This document shows, piece after piece, positions 1-5,960 of a DNA stretch of 9,823 nt. Position 1 is the stretch's first letter. Every line of letters starts with the position of its first letter. A program made the position numbers and the translations under genes. The DNA comes from Candidatus Saccharimonadota bacterium. Its GTDB lineage: Bacteria > Patescibacteriota > Saccharimonadia > Saccharimonadales > JACDBH01. The notes below the pieces were generated by a model that was not told the DNA's origin, did not search any database, and saw nothing but the letters and a program-made list of their open reading frames with translations. The DNA lies in the NCBI GenBank assembly GCA_020428565.1, contig JAGQMT010000007.1, positions 1 through 9,823 on the forward strand. The letters are read 5' to 3'.

Positions 1-312
1 ACTATTACCTACGACAATGGTAGTGAATTTGCAGCTTGGAGGCTAACTGAACAATCGCTACAAGCCAGAGCAGACGATAAGCGTATTAAGATTAAGATCT
101 ACTTCGCTGATCCTTATCGGTCAAGCCAACGAGGCAGAAACGAAAATATCAATGGGTTAATCCGTGATTACTTTCCAAAAGGTACCGACTTTAAGAAGAT
201 AACAAAACAACAAGTCTTGGATGTTGAAAACATTCTTAACAATCGCTCAAGGAAAAGATATGATTGGAGGAGCCCATTTGAACAACGAGCGCATGTGCTA
301 GGGATTAGTTAG
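1..312 (+). CDS. IS30-family transposase, C-terminal part (5' end outside window)
   Basis: The reading frame is open from base 1 and stops at TAG 310-312, giving the last 103 residues of a DDE transposase. The fragment starts with TITYDNGSEFA, which carries the second catalytic aspartate of the IS30 rve domain. It then has YFADPYRSSQRGRNENINGL, which carries the catalytic glutamate in NEN, followed by the typical IRDYFPKGTDF and a tail of the kind usually ending in N-RPRK-...-P-E. These blocks are diagnostic of the IS30 family. No frameshift or premature stop is visible, so this end could belong to an intact element, but most of the protein and the left terminal repeat lie outside the window. 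The right terminal repeat should lie in the roughly 40 bases after the stop; I could not identify it without the other end. The gene converges on the membrane-protein gene that ends at 356. Confidence 0.93.
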   Translation, partial: TITYDNGSEFAAWRLTEQSLQARADDKRIKIKIYFADPYRSSQRGRNENINGLIRDYFPKGTDFKKITKQQVLDVENILNNRSRKRYDWRSPFEQRAHVLGIS

Positions 313-355
313 GTGGAAAGATTGGGATGGCAATTCAGTATTATCCCTAATTAGC

Positions 356-847
356 CTAGTGGATACCGAGTTTGTGATGCTTATCACTAGGGCGACGATT
401 AGTTATAGATATAAGCAAAATCGATACAAACGCCCCCACACCCAAAATAAACTCATAATAATCACTAATATACGTCCAGAATTCAGTCGCCCGAAAGCCC
501 TCACTCCAACTACCCGGCATCAATGACTCCGCCAACACCACGCCGAGCAGAGCCGATGCTACGGCAGGCAATAAATTAATAAATAATTGTGACTTTTTTA
601 TTTGACCGCGAGTCAAAAAAACCACCAACACCAGAGGTAATAATAGAACAACGAGCTTTGATATACTGGAGGCAAGCGATGCCCCACTAGTCAAGGACGA
701 AGCCAACAGACCTGCACTATCCCCGACACCAGATACTAACAGACTGCCTAAACACAAAGCCATAAATGCAATAGCAGAATTAGCCCGCAAAACAACGAGT
801 AGTAACGAAAACAAGACGACAAAAGCAATTAGCACATATTCGGCCAT
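356..847 (-). CDS. Small polytopic membrane protein, unrecognised
   Basis: This encodes 163 residues starting at ATG 847 (MAEYVLIAF). A TTG six codons upstream is in frame, but it lies in front of a TATAAT box that sits only 6 bases before the ATG, so ATG is preferred. I see about five hydrophobic helices: roughly residues 2-20, 24-42, 64-80, 90-110 and 133-152. The tail is short, polar and histidine/lysine-rich (SDKHHKLGIH). The region between helices 2 and 3 is rich in small residues (Ser, Gly, Ala, Leu). There are no catalytic motifs and I do not recognise the family. It lies 46 bases downstream of the DUF192 gene on the same strand, so it may be partly read through from the rimB-rimK transcript, but it also has its own promoter-like box. 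Its 3' end is close to the end of an insertion sequence, so the last few codons could have been altered by an insertion; this cannot be decided here. Confidence 0.72.
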   Translation of the reverse strand: MAEYVLIAFVVLFSLLLVVLRANSAIAFMALCLGSLLVSGVGDSAGLLASSLTSGASLASSISKLVVLLLPLVLVVFLTRGQIKKSQLFINLLPAVASALLGVVLAESLMPGSWSEGFRATEFWTYISDYYEFILGVGAFVSILLISITNRRPSDKHHKLGIH

Positions 848-860
848 ATCGTAATTATAT
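848..860 (-). promoter_or_regulatory. -10 box immediately before the membrane-protein start (leaderless candidate)
   Basis: On the minus strand TATAAT (859-854) is followed by TACGAT and then the ATG at 847. A start site at the usual distance from a -10 box would fall on the ATG itself. No Shine-Dalgarno sequence lies between box and start. No convincing -35 is present at 16-18 bases; a TTGACA lies directly against the box, too close to work with it. Confidence 0.4.
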
Positions 861-893
861 GTCAAAAACCATAAACTTCATACATGAAACTCA

Positions 894-1436
894 TCACCAA
901 ACAAAACGGCTACCAGTACTAACGTCATAACGCTTAGCCACACCAGCACCTAATTCCAAAACATACCGCCCTATGTGACAAAAACTTTTAGGATAGGTAC
1001 CGGGAGATACGTCGTGTTCGATATATGATACCCTTCTGTCATTATCGAGCCATAGTATATCAATATCAAACTTCATGTCCTTCATCCAGAAACACCTGCT
1101 CTCTAGCGAGTCATAGACGAACAGCATTCCTCGATTATCCGCCAAACAATCCCTATCAGACAAACCATGCGCCTGCTCCGTATTATTTATAGCCTGTTCA
1201 GCCACGATCTGCACATCACCAACACTGATCACTTGCTCACGGAGGCTGGACAAGGCTGTGCATTCAGTCTGAGCCAAGCGTGATGTCGAGACATTATCAA
1301 ACAAGCCTTTCGACACAACAACCCAACCAGCAAGCCCTACCAACAGCAAGACGAATCCTATAGCACGCCACCCAGTATAAAATCTAGGCGCCAACTTTAT
1401 CTTTGCGCGGTTGTTTTTTGGCATTACGCTCAACAT
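894..1436 (-). CDS. Membrane-anchored DUF192 family protein
   Basis: The protein has 180 residues from ATG 1436, or 176 from the in-frame ATG at 1424 (MPKNNRAK); neither has a strong Shine-Dalgarno sequence. A basic N-terminus (KNNRAKIKLAPR) is followed by one hydrophobic helix (AIGFVLLLVGLAGWVVV), so it is either anchored outside the membrane or cleaved. The rest is a DUF192 domain: EQAHGLSDRDCL, the hallmark GMLFVYDS, FWMKDMKFDIDILWLD, and a C-terminal RYVLELGAGVAKRYDVSTG. DUF192 is a small beta domain of unknown biochemical role found mostly in exported proteins. Cysteines in the mature part (TEC, RDC, SRC, SFC) could form disulfides. The gene overlaps the 3' end of rimK by 53 or 41 bases in another frame; avoiding this overlap would require starting inside the transmembrane helix. 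It is probably the last tightly linked gene of the rimB-rimK transcript. Confidence 0.85.
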   Translation of the reverse strand: MLSVMPKNNRAKIKLAPRFYTGWRAIGFVLLLVGLAGWVVVSKGLFDNVSTSRLAQTECTALSSLREQVISVGDVQIVAEQAINNTEQAHGLSDRDCLADNRGMLFVYDSLESRCFWMKDMKFDIDILWLDNDRRVSYIEHDVSPGTYPKSFCHIGRYVLELGAGVAKRYDVSTGSRFVW

Positions 1437-2298
1437 GCTCAATTATTTTTTCAGCAACATTACGACCGGTAATTAATTCTGGCGTCTTCAGACTGGCAGA
1501 AGAGTTAACCTCTAGTATCAGTGGCCCCCTTACTGAGCGCATCATATCAACGCCACAAATAGACAGATTCATTGCCTTTGCTGCCTTTTGAACAGCTCTA
1601 CGCTCTTCATCAGTCAGCTTCACGGGACTACCAGCACCTCCCTGGTGGGTATTTGACCGAAAGTCATCATCCAAAGACTGGCGCTTGATACTCGCAACCA
1701 CCTTGCCACCGACAACCAAAGACCGTATATCCTGACCTGCCGACTCCTTAACAAATTCCTGTAGCAAGATGTTAGTTCCGTCATCATCCATAACATAAAA
1801 AGCTTGCATTACAGATTTCGCAGCTTTTTTTGTTTCGGCTAATACTACACCATTACCATGCGTACCTCTCGCTAGTTTGATTATGACTGGATATCCACCC
1901 ATATCATCAATTTGCTCCTCAATATCGTTAATTGACCTAGTGAAAACAGTCTTAGGAATACCCACTCCTGCACGTGCCATCAACTGTATTGATCTAAGCT
2001 TATCCCTGGAACGAACAATAGCAAGAGAACTAGCTGTAGAATACACACCCTGCATCTCAAACTGACGAACGATTGCGGTACCATAACGTGTCATATTACT
2101 AGCAATCCTAGGCACAACTGCATCATACCCTTCAAGCGTACTACCCCTGTACTTAACTATTGGACTATTCTTCTCGATTACCGCACTGCAGTTTTTATAC
2201 CTAACTATATCTACTTCATGACCTCTCTTAAGTGCCTCCTCCTTAAGACGCTTAGTTGAGTAATTACCGGGACCATTGGACAAGATCGCTATTTTCAT
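1384..2298 (-). CDS. rimK: RimK-family alpha-L-glutamate ligase (ATP-grasp)
   Basis: The protein has 304 residues, about the length of E. coli RimK, which adds glutamates to the C-terminus of ribosomal protein S6. It aligns by eye from end to end: MKIAILSNG, the PRI...YGTAIVRQFEMQG block, SRDKLRSIQLMARAG, VIIKLARGTHGNGVVLAET (ATP-binding Lys141 and glycine-rich loop 145-151), LLQEFVKE, DIRSLVVGGKVVASIKR, FRSNTHQGG (213-221), and metal ligands Asp251, Glu263 and Asn265. One departure is notable: the block after the metal ligands, NASPGL in the family, reads NSSASL (265-270), losing the Pro-Gly pair. The tail is lysine-rich (KKQPRKDK) and overlaps the DUF192 gene. The start ATG overlaps the rimB stop (ATGA). 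A strong GAGGAGG at 2315-2309, 10 bases upstream, lies inside the end of rimB. RimK function is well supported by family; S6 as substrate is inference. Confidence 0.93.
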   Translation of the reverse strand: MKIAILSNGPGNYSTKRLKEEALKRGHEVDIVRYKNCSAVIEKNSPIVKYRGSTLEGYDAVVPRIASNMTRYGTAIVRQFEMQGVYSTASSLAIVRSRDKLRSIQLMARAGVGIPKTVFTRSINDIEEQIDDMGGYPVIIKLARGTHGNGVVLAETKKAAKSVMQAFYVMDDDGTNILLQEFVKESAGQDIRSLVVGGKVVASIKRQSLDDDFRSNTHQGGAGSPVKLTDEERRAVQKAAKAMNLSICGVDMMRSVRGPLILEVNSSASLKTPELITGRNVAEKIIEHVERNAKKQPRKDKVGA

Positions 2299-2795
2299 AA
2301 ATCAGAATCCTCCTCGTCATATGATAAATTAATATTATACGCATTCTTCAACTCAATTCTATTGATATCCGTTAAGCTAGTGTCAACAATAAATCTGCCA
2401 TTAGTTGCCTTACGGCCAATTAGTGCAGGATATATTTTCTCTAGTCTATTAGCAAGAGTAAAGCCAGTAGTAAAACTCACACCTGCAAGAACACACCGCA
2501 AGAGCACCTCGTATCGCGACTCCTTATGTCCAAACGAATTAGCGATCACAACGCTTTTAAATTGATCAGTTTCAAATTCAACACCCCCCTCAGACGATCT
2601 GTGACCACCCAGAATATTACAACGCAACACTTTTCTACCATCCAGATTAACGATCTCAATGTTAGAAGCATGTATCGCCGAGCGATATGCACCCGTGTCA
2701 ATCTTTGCAGGCACCATTGAAAGTTCCAGCTGAGGCAATGTTAGATAAGTTGCCCTACCTATCATCTTCTTGTCATTTAAGCCTGTATTTATCAT
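2295..2795 (-). CDS. rimB: RimB-type retropepsin-like aspartic protease (COG4067, formerly 'ATP-dependent zinc protease')
   Basis: The protein has 166 residues. The core motif AKIDTGAYRSAIHA holds the retropepsin-type catalytic Asp33-Thr-Gly-Ala and is typical of the COG4067/PF05618 family. Other conserved blocks follow: SRYEVLLRCVLAG (93-105), FTLANR (112-117) and ALIGRKATNGRFIVD (124-138). Family members are commonly encoded next to rimK and are thought to trim or counteract the glutamate tails added by RimK. The older names 'zinc protease' and 'ATP-dependent' are not supported by motifs seen here. The C-terminus is acidic (YDEEDSDL), partly because it encodes the rimK Shine-Dalgarno sequence. 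An in-frame ATG at 2765 (MIGRATYL) is where many homologues start, so the first ten residues could be non-coding. The gene is first in its transcript and divergent from the ATP-grasp gene at 2880. Confidence 0.87.
   Translation of the reverse strand: MINTGLNDKKMIGRATYLTLPQLELSMVPAKIDTGAYRSAIHASNIEIVNLDGRKVLRCNILGGHRSSEGGVEFETDQFKSVVIANSFGHKESRYEVLLRCVLAGVSFTTGFTLANRLEKIYPALIGRKATNGRFIVDTSLTDINRIELKNAYNINLSYDEEDSDL
2309..2315 (-). promoter_or_regulatory. Shine-Dalgarno site of rimK inside rimB
   Basis: GAGGAGG on the minus strand, 10 bases before ATG 2298, is encoded by the acidic last codons of rimB (the Asp-Glu-Glu-Asp stretch). It fixes the rimK start and shows that this organism uses anti-Shine-Dalgarno pairing for internal operon genes. 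Confidence 0.75.
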
Positions 2796-2828
2796 AGTTT
2801 TTATAATATCCTAATTAAGGTAATTATA
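2796..2828 (-). promoter_or_regulatory. rimB promoter region with two -10-like boxes
   Basis: Reading leftward, TATAAT lies at 2828-2823 and TATTAT at 2808-2803. The second is 7 bases from ATG 2795 and would give a leaderless mRNA; the first would give a leader of about 20 bases. No Shine-Dalgarno sequence is at a useful distance: an AGGA lies 14 bases away. No good -35 hexamer is seen for either box. Confidence 0.4.
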
Positions 2829-2862
2829 GCCAATTTTTTAATATATCTTATTATAACACGAA

Positions 2863-2879
2863 TTTACTTATATTGCAAT
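2863..2879 (+). promoter_or_regulatory. -10 box directly before the rightward ATP-grasp gene
   Basis: TTTACTTATATT (2863-2874) ends in a TATATT hexamer 5 bases before ATG 2880, with no Shine-Dalgarno sequence. The same 12 bases, at the same distance from an ATG, precede the unrelated gene starting at 8223, which supports a functional role. Another candidate, TATAAC at 2852-2857, would give a leader of about 16 bases. No clear -35 is present. Confidence 0.45.
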
Positions 2880-4106
2880 ATGAAAACATACTTAATCGTT
2901 GGAAAAAAATTCTCAGGCCTCTCTGAGTACATTCTTAGCCAGGGACACGACTACTTATTATTAAGGGACAAGATAGGTGCCAAGAATCCAGAAAAAAAAC
3001 TCAAAAGAAGAATCTTGGTTGACTTCTCCAATATAAAAGAAATAATACACACCGTGCGCAAGCTAGATATGGAGTTTGCTGGCGTAATATCAACCTACGA
3101 AAACTACATATTGCCTACTGCGATCATCGCCCAAAATATAGGCTTACCAGGGATCCCTATAAATAGTGCTGAGGCCTGTACCGACAAAGAACTAATGAGA
3201 CAACTTTTTTCCAAAGCCGAATCAACGATAAGCCCTTCGTTTAATGTAGTAAAATCAGAGCACGATCTAATAGATTTCACAAACCAACACGGCTTCCCTG
3301 TCATACTTAAGCCGGCCAATCTTGCCAAAAGCATACTGGTCACAAAAAGCAACAATATATCAGAACTATTAGAACAATATCGATTTGCCACCAACAACAT
3401 ACAAGCCATTTACAAAAAGTATGCTCCAGATAGGCAACCAAAACTCATAATAGAAGAATTCTTGGAGGGTAGTATACATTCAGTAGATGCGTTTATTGAT
3501 ACAAGGGGGACGATAACGGTACTTGATCAAATAGTAGACTATCAGTCAGGTCATGATATCGGGTATGATGACAATTTCCATTATAGTAGGACACTTCCTA
3601 GTAAACTGAGTGACGATGATCAAACTTCCCTTAAGGAGTGCGCTGAGATGGGTATAAGGGCATTAAAGATGAAAAGCTCAGCGGCGCACGTAGAAGTAAT
3701 CATGACAAAAGATGGCCCCCGTATAGTAGAGATAGGTGCCAGAAATGGCGGCTACAGAGAAAGGATGCACAGACTAGCAAATAATATCGATATCCCCGCA
3801 GCTACCCTAAGTATTTCCGAGGGCGGTAACGTAGACATACGAGCTACAAAAAATGAACCATGTGCAGTACTGGAACTCTTTCCAATGAATAAGGGAGTAT
3901 TCAAATCCGTCAAGAATTTAGACATTTTAGAAAAATTAGAATCAATCAAATACATAAAAACTAAATATCAGCCCGGTGAGACAATAGGCAAATCATCACA
4001 AGGGTACAAAGCAGTACTTATCATAATCATACACAACTCCAATCTAGATCAATTTAATAAAGATCTTGCCTACATTAATGATAACGTAGAGATTCTAATA
4101 AAATAG
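2880..4106 (+). CDS. Stand-alone ATP-grasp carboxylate-amine ligase (biotin-carboxylase/L-amino-acid-ligase type)
   Basis: The protein has 408 residues with the three-part layout of PurK/CarB/L-amino-acid-ligase-like enzymes. It has an N-terminal pre-ATP-grasp domain (MKTYLIVGKKFSGLSEY, about 1-95), the ATP-grasp fold (about 98-310: DKELMRQLF, HGFPVILKPANLAKS with Lys144, IIEEFLEGSIHSVDAF, HVEVIMTKDGPRIVEIGARNGG with metal ligand Glu284), and a C-terminal small domain (about 320-408). Such enzymes join a carboxylate and an amine through an acyl-phosphate; dipeptide ligases and carnosine-synthase-like proteins are typical relatives. The substrate cannot be inferred. It is the only complete gene on the + strand and interrupts two leftward ligase operons. 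Hand counts of a 120-base sample suggest slightly lower GC than rimK (about 38 against 42 percent), a weak hint of separate origin. Its stop is 7 bases from the stop of the opposing RimK-like gene, with no evident terminator between. Confidence 0.88.
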   Translation: MKTYLIVGKKFSGLSEYILSQGHDYLLLRDKIGAKNPEKKLKRRILVDFSNIKEIIHTVRKLDMEFAGVISTYENYILPTAIIAQNIGLPGIPINSAEACTDKELMRQLFSKAESTISPSFNVVKSEHDLIDFTNQHGFPVILKPANLAKSILVTKSNNISELLEQYRFATNNIQAIYKKYAPDRQPKLIIEEFLEGSIHSVDAFIDTRGTITVLDQIVDYQSGHDIGYDDNFHYSRTLPSKLSDDDQTSLKECAEMGIRALKMKSSAAHVEVIMTKDGPRIVEIGARNGGYRERMHRLANNIDIPAATLSISEGGNVDIRATKNEPCAVLELFPMNKGVFKSVKNLDILEKLESIKYIKTKYQPGETIGKSSQGYKAVLIIIIHNSNLDQFNKDLAYINDNVEILIK

Positions 4107-4113
4107 GTAGGTA

Positions 4114-4953
4114 TCAGCCGTGGCTAACTTTAGATTCTAGATAATCTATGTACTTTGATACGTTATCAATGCCCGAAACCTCCATAATATGAAGTCCTGG
4201 AGACGTATTCACCTCTAGAACATAGGCCTTGCCAGTTGTATCATATATGACGTCCACTCCCATAACGGCAGAGTTAGTAGATTCGTAGATACGACGCATA
4301 AGCTCTGTGTCAACCTCATTCGGAGTGTACTCATAACCTCTGCCTCCTATAGATATGTTTGAACGAAATTCATCATCAGAAGAACTTTTACGTCGCATAC
4401 TAGACGCGATGACACCATCAACAACTACAAATCTGACATCTGTACCATGCGCCTCAATGTATTCTTGTGCTATCAAGCTACAGCCCAGCTCGAACAAAGC
4501 ATCACAAACACTCCTAGCCGATCTAAGCGATTCCGCTATAACAACCCCCTTACCCTGACTACCTCTAGCAAGTTTTATGATTACCGGATATTGAAACTGC
4601 TTACACACCATGTCTACGTTATCAATACTGACAGCTCTAGTAATCGGAGACGGTATGTTATTCTCCTCAAAATGAAGGCTGGTCAGTAATTTGTCGCCAA
4701 AAACACCGATTGACTCGCTAGACGTGGTAGCGGGAATATTTTTTGCCTCATAATAGCGACATATGTCTATGACTCTGGCCTGATTTGCGGGAGAAGAGCG
4801 AACGATTAAGGCGTCGACATCTGGCAAGTCTTCTGTATTCAATATATGATCAGAGTTAATAACGATACAATCATGGCCTCTGGCCTTAATAGTTCGTGTT
4901 ATTTTTTCAAAAGCCACAGAGTCAACACCCCGTGTAACAAATCCAATCCTCAT
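4114..4953 (-). CDS. RimK-like ATP-grasp ligase (second paralogue)
   Basis: The protein has 279 residues, somewhat shorter than canonical RimK, and starts MRIGFVTRG. Family blocks are intact: VIIKLARGSQGKGVVIAES (Lys127, glycine loop 131-137), IAQEYIEAHGTDVRFVVVDG, EFRSNISIGG (195-204), MGVDVIYD with Asp234, and LEVNTSPGLHIMEVSGID with Glu247 and Asn249. Unlike the rimK at 1384-2298 it keeps the SPGL signature. The N-terminal third differs strongly from E. coli RimK and lacks the PRI...RQFEMLG block, so the substrate probably differs; MptN/LysX-like or peptide-tailoring ligases are alternatives. Its ATG overlaps the stop of the upstream ligase (ATGA, 4953-4950), which implies translational coupling. 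The region 8 bases upstream is GGGGG, at best a weak Shine-Dalgarno. It is the last gene of the dnaJ operon. Confidence 0.9.
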   Translation of the reverse strand: MRIGFVTRGVDSVAFEKITRTIKARGHDCIVINSDHILNTEDLPDVDALIVRSSPANQARVIDICRYYEAKNIPATTSSESIGVFGDKLLTSLHFEENNIPSPITRAVSIDNVDMVCKQFQYPVIIKLARGSQGKGVVIAESLRSARSVCDALFELGCSLIAQEYIEAHGTDVRFVVVDGVIASSMRRKSSSDDEFRSNISIGGRGYEYTPNEVDTELMRRIYESTNSAVMGVDVIYDTTGKAYVLEVNTSPGLHIMEVSGIDNVSKYIDYLESKVSHG

Positions 4954-5960
4954 CTATTGAACCCCCGAGTGATTAAATTGACAAATATACTGGTGACATC
5001 CACCGCCTCTCCTTCATTAGGGTAGTGATGAAGACCAAAGGAAGGTGAAGCATTTGCTTCCAAGAAATAGTAATTGTCCGACGCATCAGCTATAAAATCT
5101 ATCCCACAAACATCCAGATCTAGGGCTCCGACAAACCTACTAGCAACATCTACTAGACTACCGTCAATCGAATCGGTTACATTTATGGCTACTCCCCCCA
5201 TTCCAATATTAGCCATTCCAACGACCTGTACCTCTGCGCCAACCATAGGAACTTCATTATAAAACCGCTCACCCAAAAAAGACCGAGCTACATCGATCGG
5301 TATCAGAGATAGCGACTCCGAATAGCCAGCTTGCCTCCTGTCACTGTTATTATCCTCTTCTATAAGAGAGGCGATATTTGATACACCATCACCAATGACA
5401 CTAGCGGGGACCCTTTTGCTGGCGGCCGCAAACTTTCCACCAATGAATAATAGTCTGAAATCATTAAATATCTCTACGTGCTTCTGAAGTATAATGGTAT
5501 TAGAAAATTTCCTGGCACCAGCAATAGCCATATCTAGATCATTGCGATTACCTATACTTACCGTCACCCCATTACCATGAGCAGAGTCGATAGGCTTAAC
5601 CACCATAGGTCCTATACTATCGAGCAAGCCATAATCAACGGAATCACCCTTACATAATATTATTGTATCGGGAATATTGATGCCTAGTCCTCTTGCTATA
5701 GCATAGGAGTCTACCTTATTGTCCACAACCCTAGAAGAAAGTGCACCAGACTTATCTGTGATAACATTTCTCACATACCTTGTATTACCTAGTTCATCTT
5801 CATAGCTAATAAAGGCATGCGTAGGGCCTACACTGATGATCTTATGTTTAATAGATCGCCTCCTGAGTTCGTCGACAATTAAACGAGGTGTGATCGACAT
5901 CACACTATAAAGCTCACCTTGTGAATGCCAGCCCGTAGACTCTGACATGGAAAGATTCAT
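4950..5960 (-). CDS. ATP-grasp ligase of the cyanophycin-synthetase / GshAB type, stand-alone
   Basis: The protein has 336 residues. The first 80 or so hold no motif I recognise. The ATP-grasp domain follows: PMVVKPIDSAHGNGVTVSIGN (Lys122, glycine loop 127-132), IILQKHVEIFNDFRLLFIGG, VIGDGVSNIASLIEEDN (188-204), NIGMGGVAINVTD (251-263), CGIDFIAD (Asp288) and YFLEANASPSFGLHHYP (Glu301, Asn303). The GDG-x-I-x-x-LI and N-x-GGxAxxVTD blocks are hallmarks of the ATP-grasp domain in cyanophycin synthetase and bifunctional glutathione synthetase GshAB. Here the partner domain (Mur-ligase-like or gamma-glutamylcysteine ligase) is absent, so the enzyme is neither of these. It probably adds an amino acid to a peptide or protein carboxylate. 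ATG 5960 overlaps the dnaJ stop (ATGA). A second ATG at 5948 exists, but the first is coupled and preferred. It lies between dnaJ and the RimK-like ligase in a CIRCE-controlled operon. Confidence 0.88.
   Translation of the reverse strand: MNLSMSESTGWHSQGELYSVMSITPRLIVDELRRRSIKHKIISVGPTHAFISYEDELGNTRYVRNVITDKSGALSSRVVDNKVDSYAIARGLGINIPDTIILCKGDSVDYGLLDSIGPMVVKPIDSAHGNGVTVSIGNRNDLDMAIAGARKFSNTIILQKHVEIFNDFRLLFIGGKFAAASKRVPASVIGDGVSNIASLIEEDNNSDRRQAGYSESLSLIPIDVARSFLGERFYNEVPMVGAEVQVVGMANIGMGGVAINVTDSIDGSLVDVASRFVGALDLDVCGIDFIADASDNYYFLEANASPSFGLHHYPNEGEAVDVTSIFVNLITRGFNR

Noticed and set aside
313..355. IS30 right terminal inverted repeat
   Set aside because: It should lie here, but without the left end no pair can be matched, so I do not annotate exact limits.
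3104..3409. 101-codon minus-strand frame inside the rightward ATP-grasp gene
   Set aside because: It is the shadow of the conserved ATP-grasp coding frame; no promoter or ribosome site, and no recognisable motif.
1384..5960. Graspetide (microviridin-like RiPP) cluster
   Set aside because: ATP-grasp ligases invite this idea, but there is no room for a precursor peptide gene, no leader motif, no repeated Thr/Glu-rich core, and no exporter. The ligases look like RimK, CphA/GshAB and amino-acid-ligase types rather than the graspetide macrocyclase type.
4950..5960. True glutathione or cyanophycin synthetase
   Set aside because: Only the ATP-grasp domain is present; the obligatory second catalytic domain is missing and no gene in the window supplies it.
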